Shown here: positions 10,335 to 19,761 of the stretch, piece by piece | How the letters are laid out: each line of letters begins with the position of its first letter | How positions within the stretch are numbered: position 1 is the stretch's first letter | DNA from: Lysinibacillus fusiformis | GTDB lineage: Bacteria; Bacillota; Bacilli; Bacillales_A; Planococcaceae | Length of the DNA: 64,000 nt | Assembly: GCF_016925635.1 (NCBI RefSeq) | Contig: NZ_CP070490.1 | Location: 1,178,001 to 1,242,000 of the forward strand | Direction: 5' to 3' | Program-made: the position numbers and the translations under genes | Notes under the pieces: model-generated | Database searches by the model: none | What the model saw: the letters and a program-made list of their open reading frames with translations, nothing else | Told to the model about the DNA's origin: nothing

Positions 10335-11159
10335 TTACTGTTGATTCAATTCTTCTATTTGTCGTCGTTGCTGCTCAAGCGCCTCTTCAATTTGACGCTT
10401 TTGCTCCGCTTCTTGTTCTTCTTTTAATCGAATTTCTTCTGATTTAAGATATTTCTTATAGCCAATTCGTGAAATCATGATACTAATTTCATACAAAATA
10501 AACAGTGGCACTGAAACCATTAAATGCGAAGCCAACTCAGGCGGTGCAATAATCGCTGCACATACAAATAAACCAAAGTACGAATATTTACGAATTCGAA
10601 TGAGTAAATCCGGACTTAATATGCCAATTCGTGAAAAGAATAAAACAACAATTGGCAATTGGAAAAGGAAACCAAAAGGTATTGTAAGCTTAAACAAGAA
10701 TGTAAAATACTGATGTATACCAATGGTTTGCTGTATCTCCAAATCATTCGATAAATTCATCATGAATTTAATGACATACGGGAATAGTAAAAAGTACGAA
10801 AAAGATAACCCTGCAAGAAACAATAAAAATGAATACGGAATATAGCTTAGAGTAGCTTTACGCTCTACTTCCCTTAATCCAGGGCTAATAAACGACCATA
10901 ATTGATACATCAACACTGGTGATGAAAGAATAAATGCAATTATAAAAACAACTTGTATATAAATTGCAAGTGGTGTGACTACGTCAAATGCATGGAGCTC
11001 TATATTATATTCGGCTCCAGTCATTTGAAGGTATTTAACAAGCGGCTTTGCGACAAAAAATGCGCCGGCCATAGCTAGAACAAAGAAAACGGCAACAATG
11101 AACAGCCGTTTTCTTAATTCTTCTATATGCTCAATAACAGTTAGATCTTTTGGGTTCAT
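10335..11159 (-). CDS. tatC: Twin-arginine translocase subunit TatC
   Basis: A 274-residue inner-membrane protein with six hydrophobic segments; it recognises twin-arginine signal peptides and, with TatA, exports folded proteins. The N-terminus MNPKDLTVIEHIEELRKRL is the typical TatC signature. The last 35 residues are a charged Glu/Gln-rich tail, probably coiled coil, that extends beyond the usual family end. tatA lies 17 bases upstream, so the pair is a minimal TatA-TatC operon of Bacillus type. Confidence 0.97.
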   Translation of the reverse strand: MNPKDLTVIEHIEELRKRLFIVAVFFVLAMAGAFFVAKPLVKYLQMTGAEYNIELHAFDVVTPLAIYIQVVFIIAFILSSPVLMYQLWSFISPGLREVERKATLSYIPYSFLLFLAGLSFSYFLLFPYVIKFMMNLSNDLEIQQTIGIHQYFTFLFKLTIPFGFLFQLPIVVLFFSRIGILSPDLLIRIRKYSYFGLFVCAAIIAPPELASHLMVSVPLFILYEISIMISRIGYKKYLKSEEIRLKEEQEAEQKRQIEEALEQQRRQIEELNQQ

Positions 11160-11176
11160 TCCTCAAACATCCTAAC

Positions 11177-11362
11177 TTACTTATCTAGTTCTTTCTTTTT
11201 CTTATCATCATCATCTTCGTCGGCTAAACCTTTAGTAGCATTTTTGAATTCACGTAGTGTTGAACCAAATGCCTTACCTAGCTCTGGTAACTTTTTAGGA
11301 CCAAAAATTAGTAACGCGACAACTCCGATAATAATGAGGCTCATAGGACCAATACCACCCAT
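11177..11362 (-). CDS. tatA: Twin-arginine translocase subunit TatA
   Basis: A 61-residue protein with one N-terminal membrane helix ([17 protein letters not shown]), the [14 protein letters not shown] hinge and an amphipathic helix, then an Asp/Lys-rich tail. The ATG at 11362 is chosen because AGGAGG lies eight bases upstream; an upstream GTG would sit inside that ribosome site. First gene of the tatA-tatC operon. Confidence 0.96.
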   Translation of the reverse strand: MGGIGPMSLIIIGVVALLIFGPKKLPELGKAFGSTLREFKNATKGLADEDDDDKKKKELDK

Positions 11363-11527
11363 TACAGCCACCTCCTCTTTATATCCATCATTTTAACGCA
11401 TATTTCGCCATTTTGCTAACTAATTATATGTGAAAGTTTTTCGTCACTCTCACTGATTTGACCGCATTTTATTTAAATTATCTATTTGACAGAAACGGTG
11501 AATTACACTGGAAAATATGTATTGTTT

Positions 11528-12163
11528 TCACTCTTCCTGATTACGTATTAAATAAATAAGCGCTTGCAACTCTACCGATAAATCAATGGTTAGGAGCTGC
11601 ATTCTATCAGGTACCGTTAAACGCTCTGGCGTAAAGTTTAAAATTCCCTTTGCATTCATGGCAGCTAAGCGGTCCGCCATTTTTTGAGCGGAGCGTGGTG
11701 AAACGGTTAAAATAGCAAGCTCTGCACCGTATTCTGCATATTTTTCTTCCAATAAATCTGGATGAAAAACTGGGATGTTGCTAATCATTTTGCCATCCTT
11801 CGGTGCTTTGGAATCGAATGCTACCACAATATGTGTATTATGGTTTTTTTGAAAATTATATTTTAATAATGCACTGCCTAAATTCCCCACACCAATTAAC
11901 GCTACTTTTGTCGTTTCATGTTGATCGAGCGTCTGGCTAAAAAATTGTAATAGATGCTGCACATCGTAGCCATATCCTTTTTTTCCAAGTGCACCAAAAT
12001 AAGAAAAATCACGGCGAATAGTTGCAGAATCTATTTTCATCGCTTCACTCAGTTCCTTCGACGAAATACGTTCCATACCTTCTTGTGCAAAGTTTTGAAT
12101 AAATCGATAGTAAAGAGGAAGTCTTTTTGTAGTGGCTTGTGGAATTTTTAATTCTTGTTTCAA
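11528..12163 (-). CDS. rex: Redox-sensing transcriptional repressor Rex
   Basis: A 211-residue dimeric repressor that senses the NADH/NAD+ ratio and controls fermentation and respiration genes. The N-terminal winged helix has the typical [14 protein letters not shown] and RISSKELSE; the Rossmann part has [15 protein letters not shown]. subtilis has rex next to tatAy/tatCy and ydiF, as here. A strong GGAGG site precedes the ATG. The moaC gene that separates ydiF and rex in B. subtilis is absent here. Confidence 0.98.
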   Translation of the reverse strand: MKQELKIPQATTKRLPLYYRFIQNFAQEGMERISSKELSEAMKIDSATIRRDFSYFGALGKKGYGYDVQHLLQFFSQTLDQHETTKVALIGVGNLGSALLKYNFQKNHNTHIVVAFDSKAPKDGKMISNIPVFHPDLLEEKYAEYGAELAILTVSPRSAQKMADRLAAMNAKGILNFTPERLTVPDRMQLLTIDLSVELQALIYLIRNQEE

Positions 12164-12416
12164 ACTTTTTCCTCCTTATGATGTACCTCCATCAATTTTA
12201 CTGTCTATAACTACTAATTTTAATACATTCATCCTTAACAATATACAACATTTTTGCAATCCCCTGCTGTATTTCTCTTTAGTTAATGGCGCCTTTTACG
12301 CAGCTAACTAAAAAGAAATCGTTTCAATCTTACATGACTGCTAGGAATAAGTAAAGCACGGACATTGCATGCAAATCGTTCATCCATTACACTAAGGTAG
12401 AATTGAGGTGTCAAGA

Positions 12417-14360
12417 ATGATTGTTTTACAGGTCAATCAACTAACTAAATCCTTTCTTGCAGATGAAATTTTAAGTGGTGTTAAATTAGAAGTTCAACAC
12501 CGTGACCGCGTTGCCTTAGTAGGACGAAACGGTGCAGGTAAATCTACTTTATTAAAAATAATTGCTGGTCAAATGTCCTATGATTCAGGTGATATCATTA
12601 TCCCAAAGGATATTCAAATAGGCTATTTAGAGCAACATGCAGGATTAAACTCTACGCTAACAATTTGGAATGAAATGATGACTATTTTCGAATCTCTTCT
12701 AGCCCAAGAACAGCTGCTACGCTCACTTGAACAACAAATGGCTGATCCTACTGTTTATGAAAATCCTACTATGTATGCGAAAGTTATGTCGGAATACGAT
12801 CAATTACAGCATACGTTTAAAGATGCAGGTGGCTATCAATATGAATCAGACATACGGTCAGTCCTTCATGGTATGCAATTTTATTCCGAAGACTATGACA
12901 AACCCATCAGTTCCTTATCTGGTGGCCAGCGCACACGTTTAGCACTTGCTAAGCTCTTACTTAGTAAACCAGACCTTTTAATTCTCGATGAGCCTACTAA
13001 CCATTTAGATATCGAAACACTTTCTTGGTTGGAATCCTATTTAAAGAGCTATGAAGGCGCTATTTTAATTGTTTCCCATGACCGCTACTTCTTAGATCAA
13101 GTTGTTTCTATTGTCTACGAAGTATCCCGTCATCGTGTCACAAAATATCCAGGTAATTATAGTGCTTATTTAGATGAAAAAGCTAAAAATTATGAGCGTG
13201 ATGTCAAGCTCTATGAGCGTCAGCAAGATGAAAAGGCCAAGCTAGAGGATTTTATCCAAAAAAATATTGCACGTGCCTCTACAACAAAAATGGCACAAAG
13301 TCGACGCAAAATGCTTGAACGAACAGAGTGGATGGAATCGCCAGATGGTGATGAGAAATCCGCTAGTTTTGGTTTCACGATTGAACGCCAAAGTGGAAAT
13401 GATGTTTTATCCGTCGATGATTTAACAATTGGTTATAATGATCGTACCATTTCTAGTGGGATTAACCTTCGCTCTTTTCGCGAGGATCGTATAGCCCTTG
13501 TTGGACCAAACGGAGTTGGTAAATCGACATTATTAAAAACGATTGTGAAAGATTTAGCGCCTCTTGTAGGTGGTATTCGTTATGGGACGAATGTACAAAT
13601 CGGCTATTATGATCAAGAGCAAGCAAAGCTATCAAGCAATAAGAGTGTCTTGAAAGAGTTATGGGATGAATGGCCACTTATGAACGAAAAAGATATTCGC
13701 ACCGTATTGGGACGTTTTCTTTTTAGTGGTGAAGATGTGGATAAAGCAGTATCCTCTTTATCGGGCGGTGAGAAAGCACGCCTTGCACTTGCAAAATTAA
13801 TGATGCAAAAGGCTAATTTTTTAATTCTCGATGAGCCTACTAACCATTTAGATTTAGATAGCAAAGAGGTTTTAGAAAATGCTTTGATTGATTATCCTGG
13901 TACGCTTCTATTTGTTTCACATGACCGCTACTTCATTAATCGTATCGCCACGAAAGTGGTGGAGTTATCTGGAACCGGGTCATTTGAATATTTAGGTGAC
14001 TATGATTATTATGTAGAGAAAAAGCAGGAACTATTGGAGCTAGCACAAATGAATGCTACCTCCCAAACACAAGTACAGCAAGAGCAACCTGATAAAGCGT
14101 CTACATCTAAAATTGATAAAGAAGCGAAAAAACGTGAACGTCAAATTAGACGTATGATCGAAGATTTAGAAAGCAAGATGCAAGAAACGACAGCTATTGT
14201 TGCAAGCTTAGAGGAAGCTCTGTGCGACTCTGCCATTTTCACAGACCATGAAAAAATTTCAAATCTTCAAGACGAATTAGCAACTGCTAAAGAACAGCAT
14301 GAGCTATTAGAATTAGAATGGCTTGAGTTAAATGAAGAACTTGAAAGTATTAATATGTAA
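12417..14360 (+). CDS. ydiF: ABC-F family ATPase (YdiF-like)
   Basis: A 647-residue soluble protein with two ABC ATPase domains and no membrane segments, so it belongs to the ABC-F group that acts on ribosomes. Each half has a Walker A (GRNGAGKST, GPNGVGKST), a signature (LSGGQ, LSGGE) and the identical LILDEPTNHLD Walker B. A coiled-coil linker and a C-terminal charged coiled coil with KRERQIRRMIEDLE are visible. The ATG at 12417 follows GAGGTG by six bases; the GTG at 12408 is inside that site. Orthology to ydiF follows from position between rex and tsaD. Whether it acts in translation or antibiotic protection cannot be told. Confidence 0.93.
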   Translation: MIVLQVNQLTKSFLADEILSGVKLEVQHRDRVALVGRNGAGKSTLLKIIAGQMSYDSGDIIIPKDIQIGYLEQHAGLNSTLTIWNEMMTIFESLLAQEQLLRSLEQQMADPTVYENPTMYAKVMSEYDQLQHTFKDAGGYQYESDIRSVLHGMQFYSEDYDKPISSLSGGQRTRLALAKLLLSKPDLLILDEPTNHLDIETLSWLESYLKSYEGAILIVSHDRYFLDQVVSIVYEVSRHRVTKYPGNYSAYLDEKAKNYERDVKLYERQQDEKAKLEDFIQKNIARASTTKMAQSRRKMLERTEWMESPDGDEKSASFGFTIERQSGNDVLSVDDLTIGYNDRTISSGINLRSFREDRIALVGPNGVGKSTLLKTIVKDLAPLVGGIRYGTNVQIGYYDQEQAKLSSNKSVLKELWDEWPLMNEKDIRTVLGRFLFSGEDVDKAVSSLSGGEKARLALAKLMMQKANFLILDEPTNHLDLDSKEVLENALIDYPGTLLFVSHDRYFINRIATKVVELSGTGSFEYLGDYDYYVEKKQELLELAQMNATSQTQVQQEQPDKASTSKIDKEAKKRERQIRRMIEDLESKMQETTAIVASLEEALCDSAIFTDHEKISNLQDELATAKEQHELLELEWLELNEELESINM

Positions 14361-14368
14361 TTGATGTA

Positions 14369-14392
14369 AGCCATGTGACCCGTCACATGGCT
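14369..14392 (+). terminator. ydiF-like gene terminator
   Basis: AGCCATGTGA and TCACATGGCT form a perfect 10-bp stem with a CCCG loop, followed by TTTTCTTT, eight bases after the stop. Confidence 0.9.
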
Positions 14393-14464
14393 TTTTCTTT
14401 ACTTGTCTTCATTTTTCATATATATTGGTCAAGTGCTATTTTTCGACAAAAAATGCCCACAGTT

Positions 14465-14738
14465 TTATTCACACTATAAATCTAGTAATACCAACATATC
14501 AACAGAGTTTTCCACACTGTCCACAATTAAAAATTATTTTATCCACATTGTATCGTATAAAACACGCTACTACATATTGAATAATCACAAGTTATGCACA
14601 AGTTATCAACATTTTGTGCATAAGTACGCGTGTTCGCTATTTAGTTCGCTCCTTTACCTGTGGATAATTTTCTGAAAAATTTGTCAATTGTGTTGTTTGA
14701 TACTTACATTCTCTTACCACAGTTCTTATTTATCAACA
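14465..14738. other. DnaA-box cluster upstream of tsaD
   Basis: This AT-rich gap between ydiF and tsaD holds two perfect DnaA boxes, TTATCCACA at 14539-14547 (+) and 14659-14667 (-). Six single-mismatch boxes are also present: TTATTCACA 14465, TTTTCCACA 14508, TTATGCACA 14592, TTATCAACA 14603, TTATGCACA 14615-14623 (-) and TTATCAACA 14730. Weaker ones lie at 14496 and 14517. No coding sequence is credible here. B. subtilis is known to carry DnaA-box clusters outside oriC, one of them next to gcp (tsaD), so this may be its counterpart that titrates DnaA. Confidence 0.8.
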
Positions 14739-14754
14739 ATTATTCGACAATTAA

Positions 14755-14786
14755 AAAGAGATATCTAAAAATATAGATACCTCTTT
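14755..14786 (-). terminator. tsa operon terminator
   Basis: AAAGAGATATCTA (14755-14767) pairs with TAGATACCTCTTT (14774-14786) with one mismatch; on the minus strand it ends in CTCTTTTTAATT, a good terminator shape. Confidence 0.8.
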
Positions 14787-14792
14787 CCTAAA

Positions 14793-15809
14793 CTATATCC
14801 AGGATTTTAACTCCATTCCTGGGCGTCCATTCATCATTAAGTTTCCTCGAATGCCAGCCTCAAACATCGGCATTGCTGCTGCGCCAATCATTGCCGCATT
14901 ATCAGTACACAATTTAAGGGGTGGGACAAAAAACGGGATACCTTCCTCTGCAAATACGGTCTCCAAAGAAGTTCGCAAACCTTTATTCGCTGCTACACCA
15001 CCAGCTGCAATAACCTGTTTCACCTGATACTCGCGAGCTGCACGCAATGTTTTAGCTGTCAGCACTTCGACAACACTTTCCTGAAAGCCCTTGGCAACAG
15101 CCGCTGGTGAAATAGCTTCACCTCGTTGATCCATATTATGTTTATAATTGATGACGGCTGATTTTAAACCACTAAAGCTAAAATCATATGAATCCTCTTC
15201 CAACCATACTCTCGGAAAAGGTACAGCCTCACCTTCCTCATGAGCAAGCCGATCAATGTGTGGTCCACCAGGATAAGGTAAGTTTAAAACACGCGCCACT
15301 TTGTCATAAGCTTCACCAGCTGCATCATCTCGTGTTTCACCAATGACCTCAAAAGAGCCATGTTCCTTCATATACACAAGCTCTGTATGACCACCTGATA
15401 CTACAAGTGCTAATAGGGGGAACTCCATTGGCTGAACAAGCGCATTGGCATAAATATGTCCTGCAATATGATGTACGCCAACAATTGGTAAGTTGTTCGC
15501 AAATGCAAAAGCCTTCGCCGCATTAATGCCAATCAACAATGCTCCCACAAGACCTGGACCCTCTGTAACAGCTACAGCATCTAAATCTGCTGGCTTTAAG
15601 TTTGCTTGATCTAATGCTTCTTCAATCACCATCGTAATTTGTTCTACATGATGACGTGATGCAATTTCAGGGACAACGCCACCAAAACGCTTATGACTCT
15701 CTATTTGAGAAGCAACAACATTCGACACAATTTCATGACCATTTCGAATAATCGCTGCAGCTGTTTCATCACAGCTCGATTCTATTGCTAATATCATTCC
15801 ATTATTCAT
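14793..15809 (-). CDS. tsaD: tRNA N6-adenosine threonylcarbamoyltransferase TsaD
   Basis: A 338-residue enzyme that transfers threonylcarbamoyl from TC-AMP to A37 of tRNAs reading ANN codons, together with TsaB and TsaE. It has the ASKHA-fold start [15 protein letters not shown] and the metal-binding HHIAGH motif (H114 and H118). The ATG at 15809 shares one base with the rimI stop (TAATG), which I prefer to an in-frame GTG 15 bases upstream inside rimI. Last gene of tsaE-tsaB-rimI-tsaD. Confidence 0.97.
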   Translation of the reverse strand: MNNGMILAIESSCDETAAAIIRNGHEIVSNVVASQIESHKRFGGVVPEIASRHHVEQITMVIEEALDQANLKPADLDAVAVTEGPGLVGALLIGINAAKAFAFANNLPIVGVHHIAGHIYANALVQPMEFPLLALVVSGGHTELVYMKEHGSFEVIGETRDDAAGEAYDKVARVLNLPYPGGPHIDRLAHEEGEAVPFPRVWLEEDSYDFSFSGLKSAVINYKHNMDQRGEAISPAAVAKGFQESVVEVLTAKTLRAAREYQVKQVIAAGGVAANKGLRTSLETVFAEEGIPFFVPPLKLCTDNAAMIGAAAMPMFEAGIRGNLMMNGRPGMELKSWI

Positions 15810-16261
15810 TATAAATTCACCCACATGACAAGGGCATCCTCCCCGTTATCAGTATAATAGCCTTTCCGTATGCCACCATCTTGGAATTGAAGCTTGCGAT
15901 AAAGATTTTGTGCAACGGTGTTCGTTACACGTACCTCCAATGTCATAACCTCCATTCCATGTAAACGAGCTATTTGCATCGCCTCACGCATTAATCCCTC
16001 GCCGATACCTCGACCACGTGCTGCCTCCATAACAGCTACATTCGTAATTTGGGCTGCATCTATTACCATCCACATCCCACAAAAACCAATAATACTGCCA
16101 TTTACATCCACAGCCAACACATAATGAGCATACTGATTTTCATGCACTTCATAGTAAAAGGAATCCAGCGTCCAGGGTATAGGAAATGAAGCTACTTCAA
16201 TTTCATAAACTGCTGGTACATCATCAGAAACCATTTTACGATAAGTTACATTCCTACTCAT
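15809..16261 (-). CDS. rimI: Ribosomal protein alanine acetyltransferase RimI (YdiD-like)
   Basis: A 150-residue GNAT acetyltransferase that would acetylate the N-terminal alanine of a ribosomal protein (bS18 in E. coli). The [13 protein letters not shown] segment and the acetyl-CoA loop [13 protein letters not shown] are typical of RimI. It overlaps tsaB by eight bases and shares a TAATG junction with tsaD. Its presence inside a tsa operon is standard in Bacillaceae. Confidence 0.94.
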   Translation of the reverse strand: MSRNVTYRKMVSDDVPAVYEIEVASFPIPWTLDSFYYEVHENQYAHYVLAVDVNGSIIGFCGMWMVIDAAQITNVAVMEAARGRGIGEGLMREAMQIARLHGMEVMTLEVRVTNTVAQNLYRKLQFQDGGIRKGYYTDNGEDALVMWVNL

Positions 16262-16961
16262 GTTCCTTCTCCTTCTGTTCTTTCAGCCAATTAGCCTCAG
16301 CCTCTGCAATTCGTTTATATTGTGGGACAAAGTGATGAGTAGCTTCAACAATCGGTAACTCCACTTTAGTCGCTACACGAATAACTTCCGTTGCACGTGG
16401 CAAGTCAAAACTAAACGGTGCACGTACTGCGTTATCACCAAGCACCTCCACAATGTTATCCCAAAATATATCAACATCTGTTCCTATAAATAAAATAGGT
16501 GCATCTAGTGCCTTTAAACGCTCTAATAAATCAGCGATATGTGCATGATGATCCTCCACAAGAGTCTCTAATGTCACTCCTTGATAAACAGCCGTATAGA
16601 CATTGCCTCTTCTTGCATCAAAAATTGGACAGATTAATCCATTATAAAGGGCGGCATTTGCAGCTAATGCCTTTAAACTAGCGACACCAACTAAAGGTAT
16701 CTGTAATGTCCATGCTAGGGTTTTCGCTAATGTTACACCTATACGGACACCTGTATACGAACCCGGCCCTTCAGACACTGCAATCGCATCCAAGTCACTT
16801 GCCTGTAAGCCTACTCTTGCTAGTATCTCTTCAATAGCTGGCATCGCTCCTGCAGAATGCGTTAATTTTATATTTTGTACCATCTCGGCTACCACTTTTC
16901 CATCCCTCACAATGGCAATGGAAAGTGGCGTATTCGCTGTTTCTATTCCTAACCAAATCAT
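16254..16961 (-). CDS. tsaB: tRNA threonylcarbamoyladenosine biosynthesis protein TsaB
   Basis: A 235-residue TsaD-like partner protein that lacks the metal-binding histidines and scaffolds the TsaBDE complex. It begins MIWLGIETANTPLSIAI and carries the conserved AVSEGPGSYTGVRIG motif. Its start overlaps the tsaE stop by four bases (ATGA). Confidence 0.96.
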   Translation of the reverse strand: MIWLGIETANTPLSIAIVRDGKVVAEMVQNIKLTHSAGAMPAIEEILARVGLQASDLDAIAVSEGPGSYTGVRIGVTLAKTLAWTLQIPLVGVASLKALAANAALYNGLICPIFDARRGNVYTAVYQGVTLETLVEDHHAHIADLLERLKALDAPILFIGTDVDIFWDNIVEVLGDNAVRAPFSFDLPRATEVIRVATKVELPIVEATHHFVPQYKRIAEAEANWLKEQKEKEHE

Positions 16962-17413
16962 TTCATTAGCTCCTCACATAGTGCCTCATAGCGTTCCCCA
17001 CTAGGTATTAACACAAAGCGTCGTTCATTGTCTCCGATTCGGTAAATCTCTATTGCTAATCGATGCTGTGGCAAATCCTGTTCAATTAAATGTGCCCACT
17101 CTACTACTGATACCGCATCTCCATAAAATAATTCATCCCAACCTAGGTCCTCGTCACTTTCAGCCAGACGATAAACATCTAAATGATTGAAGGGTAATCG
17201 TCCTTCATACTGTTTAACAATCGTAAATGTTGGACTGTTGACTGTTCTTTTCACACCAAGGCCCTTTGCTAAGGCCTTCGTAAATGTTGTTTTGCCTGCA
17301 CCCAAATCCCCTTCTAATGTAATCGTATCTTGAGCTTCTAGTAAATTGGCAAGTGCCATGGCAAAACGTTCTGTATCATCAACTGAATTCATGATTATTT
17401 CATACATTCTCAT
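16958..17413 (-). CDS. tsaE: tRNA threonylcarbamoyladenosine biosynthesis ATPase TsaE
   Basis: A 151-residue P-loop ATPase of the TsaBDE complex. Walker A LEGDLGAGKTTFTKALAKGL and the SPTFTIVKQYE, HLDVYRL and VVEWAHLI motifs are all family hallmarks. The ATG at 17413 is chosen because GAGAGG lies four bases upstream; ATGs at 17428 and 17407 are alternatives. First gene of the operon. Confidence 0.95.
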   Translation of the reverse strand: MRMYEIIMNSVDDTERFAMALANLLEAQDTITLEGDLGAGKTTFTKALAKGLGVKRTVNSPTFTIVKQYEGRLPFNHLDVYRLAESDEDLGWDELFYGDAVSVVEWAHLIEQDLPQHRLAIEIYRIGDNERRFVLIPSGERYEALCEELMK

Positions 17414-17560
17414 TTTTCCTCTCATCACTACATTATCTCTAGTTTACCTAAACTAGCGATAATGTTCAAAGCATCCAATATCATTTATGTCTTACTTAGT
17501 TTGTAGTCGTTCAGAAGCCCAATTCTATGACATAGCTAGCTAATTAGAATGAAAACAAAA

Positions 17561-17586
17561 ACACGCCTTCTTTTACGAAGACGTGT
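17561..17586 (-). terminator. Terminator after the small lipoprotein gene
   Basis: ACACG/CGTGT and CTTC/GAAG arms with one internal mismatch and a TTTTAC loop; on the minus strand it is followed by TTTTTGTTTT. Confidence 0.75.
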
Positions 17587-17593
17587 CAACTAT

Positions 17594-17932
17594 TTATCTG
17601 TTGGAATGACCTTTTACTGCTATGATTTCTTTGCCAATCAGTTTATCATCCTTAAACTTCACTATATAGGCCTGTGTCATTAAGATCTCATCATTCCAAC
17701 GATATTCATTATTTTTAATCTTTTTTCCTGCGCCTCCTGCTGCTTCGACTACCTCAATATATGACATATCATTTTTTAATTTCTCGAATTCTACTTCGTT
17801 CATATTTTTTTGCCAGTGATACGCATTTGATTCTTCAATCTCTATAATAGGATCTCCACAGCCTACCATCATTATCATGGAACCAATAAGCAAAGGTAAA
17901 TAAAGACTTTTAAAAGAATAATCTTTGCTCAT
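17594..17932 (-). CDS. Small lipoprotein, DUF3862-like (BamE/SmpA-type fold)
   Basis: A 112-residue predicted lipoprotein with a signal peptide and lipobox MVGC (Cys25). The mature part, about 85 residues, carries MSYIEVVEAAGGAGKKI, a tryptophan-containing strand YRWND and VKFKDDKLIGKEI. That pattern (helix with a glycine turn, then W and a K-D-x-L strand) resembles the small DUF3862/SmpA-OmlA fold seen in Gram-positive lipoproteins. An RBS (GGAGG) lies nine bases upstream. It has its own terminator and stands alone. No function can be given. Confidence 0.75.
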   Translation of the reverse strand: MSKDYSFKSLYLPLLIGSMIMMVGCGDPIIEIEESNAYHWQKNMNEVEFEKLKNDMSYIEVVEAAGGAGKKIKNNEYRWNDEILMTQAYIVKFKDDKLIGKEIIAVKGHSNR

Positions 17933-18352
17933 ATTAACACCTCCGTAGCCAATCCGATTACTTCTACATTTTTACCCATAATCTTTCTATTAGAAACACA
18001 TCTAATTTTACCTTATAGAAACGCTATCATTTATCGGTAATTTTTACTATTTTTAGATAATGTTAAATAGATGAAATTTGGTAGGTTCATGGCAATATTA
18101 TCGATTATTTCACAAGGATTTAGCTGTTTTCTAGATACGGTTGATATGTTTTTAGGGAAATAGATGTTATTTGTGAAAAAATAAAGGGAGGTTGGTCTTA
18201 GAGACGATACAGAATGTTATACTTTTAGCCCCTTTGTTTCTACTAGGAGATGTTGATCCTTTAGGAGTTAGTCACTTGTCATGTAATTTCTACTCAATTT
18301 TGCTAATAAGCTTCTACATGATGAATTGGATAAATATCCGATCAAACAAAAA
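17933..18352. other. Non-coding stretch between lipoprotein gene and tRNA-Asp
   Basis: About 420 bases of AT-rich sequence. I see no convincing gene; a 58-codon frame opens with TTG at 18192 directly abutting GGGAGG, but it runs into the tRNA-Asp terminator and gives no recognisable product. The promoter of the lipoprotein gene must lie near 17950-18010. Confidence 0.4.
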
Positions 18353-18381
18353 AGCCCCTATGATGTAAAATCATAAGGACT
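18353..18381 (-). terminator. Terminator of the solitary tRNA-Asp
   Basis: On the minus strand AGTCCTTATGAT pairs with ATCATAGGGGCT (12 bp with two G-U pairs) and is followed by TTTTTT. Confidence 0.75.
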
Positions 18382-18397
18382 GTAATATCAATTTAAA

Positions 18398-18473
18398 TGG
18401 CGGTCCCGACCGGGATCGAACCGGCGATCTCCTGCGTGACAGGCAGGCATGTTAACCGCTACACCACGGGACC
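18398..18473 (-). tRNA. tRNA-Asp (GTC), solitary copy
   Basis: A 76-base cloverleaf with acceptor GGTCCCG/CGGGACC, anticodon GTC (18438-18440 on the plus strand as gac), GTTCGATCC T-arm and an encoded CCA. It is identical base for base to the tRNA-Asp at 45947-46022 in the tRNA cluster. It stands alone with its own terminator. Confidence 0.97.
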
Positions 18474-18615
18474 TCTTTAAGACATTTATAAATATAACAT
18501 AGAAAAATCTACAATGCAATACTTTTTTTATAGAATTCGACCTATTCTACAATAATATTTTATTTTTTCGTTTATATGCTATTATTACTTACAAAAATAG
18601 ATGAGGAGGAAATAT

Positions 18616-19707
18616 ATGTCTACTATTTATAAAACTCGTAGAGCGATATTTAAATCAAAGCTTGAGGTGGATATTGCTTTTATAACATCGCCTGCCAATA
18701 TTTTTTATTACACTGGCTTTTTATCGAATCCACATGAACGCTTTATGGCTCTTGTTTTCAATACGAAAACAAATGAAGAAATATTATATGTTCCCGCTTT
18801 AGATTTAGCAGCAGCTGAACAAGTTGCTCATCTTCAACGCATCGTACCAATAACTGATGAGCAAATACCATTTGAAGTTGTCAAAAATACAATCGGAAAT
18901 CTTGGACAGACTGCTGGTGTGGAAGCTAAGACACTCACACTGGCACGCTATTTAGAGCTAATAGGTGCATTAAATGTCCAAGTGACAGATATTCAACAGC
19001 TAGTTAATACACAACGCTTACATAAAACGCGCGATGAAATCAATCAGCTGAAAGTAGCCATTCATATTATTGAGCAGGTTATGTCGGAGGGCATTAAAAA
19101 AATTCATATTGGTATGACAGAATTAGAGCTTGTTGCTGAGCTAGAATATTTAATGCGCAAATTTGGAGCAGATGGTCAGTCCTTCGCCTCGATTATTTTG
19201 TCTGGTGAAAATGCTGCCCTACCACATGGCCATCCTAGTATGCGAAAAATCGAGAACGGGGACTTTGTGCTAATTGACATGGGCGTCGTTAAAGATGGCT
19301 ATTGCTCTGACATCACAAGAACATTTATCGTTGGTGAAGCGACAGATAAACAACGAGAAATTTATGACACTGTACTCGCTTCCACACTTGCCGGTATCAA
19401 GGCAGCAAAAGCAAATATTCCATTAAAACAAGTTGACTTAACCGCAAGAGCAGTTATTGAAAACAAAGGCTATGGTGACTATTTTAACAACCGTGTCGGT
19501 CACGGACTTGGCATTGAAGTCCATGAAGAACCTTCTGTCCATGCAGCAAACAATGATTTAATCACAATAGGGATGGTCTTTACAATTGAACCTGGTATTT
19601 ATATACCGAATTATGGTGGCGTTCGTATTGAGGACAATGTTTATATAAATGAACTTGGTGAAGCTGAAGTGCTTACTACCTTTCCACGAGAATTACAAAT
19701 TTTATAA
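18616..19707 (+). CDS. M24B metallopeptidase, Xaa-Pro dipeptidase/aminopeptidase P type (first copy)
   Basis: A 363-residue creatinase-fold peptidase expected to cut the bond before proline (or hydroxyproline) in short peptides. The five dimetal ligands are in place: D221, D232, H296, E325 and E339, within IDMGVV, YCSDITRTF, GHGLGIEVHE, FTIEPGIYIP and GVRIED. ATG at 18616 follows the AGGAGG that overlaps a spurious upstream ATG at 18601. It precedes the Opp importer genes by 118 bases but has its own terminator, so it is a separate unit. No sigma-54 site is seen upstream of it. Confidence 0.93.
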   Translation: MSTIYKTRRAIFKSKLEVDIAFITSPANIFYYTGFLSNPHERFMALVFNTKTNEEILYVPALDLAAAEQVAHLQRIVPITDEQIPFEVVKNTIGNLGQTAGVEAKTLTLARYLELIGALNVQVTDIQQLVNTQRLHKTRDEINQLKVAIHIIEQVMSEGIKKIHIGMTELELVAELEYLMRKFGADGQSFASIILSGENAALPHGHPSMRKIENGDFVLIDMGVVKDGYCSDITRTFIVGEATDKQREIYDTVLASTLAGIKAAKANIPLKQVDLTARAVIENKGYGDYFNNRVGHGLGIEVHEEPSVHAANNDLITIGMVFTIEPGIYIPNYGGVRIEDNVYINELGEAEVLTTFPRELQIL

Positions 19708-19723
19708 TAGGCTTAACACAAAT

Positions 19724-19753
19724 GGAGTAAATTCGATTTTTCGAGTTTGCTCC
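19724..19753 (+). terminator. Terminator after the first M24B peptidase
   Basis: GGAGTAAATTCGA and TCGAGTTTGCTCC form an interrupted stem with a TTTT loop, followed by a run of eight T. Confidence 0.85.
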
Positions 19754-19761
19754 TTTTTTTT

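Noticed and set aside
14403-14675. 90-codon frame over the DnaA-box region
   Set aside because: Low-complexity AT-rich translation with no ribosome site; the DnaA boxes explain the sequence better.
18192-18368. 58-codon hydrophobic frame with TTG start
   Set aside because: GGGAGG touches the start codon with no spacing, and the frame runs into the tRNA-Asp terminator.
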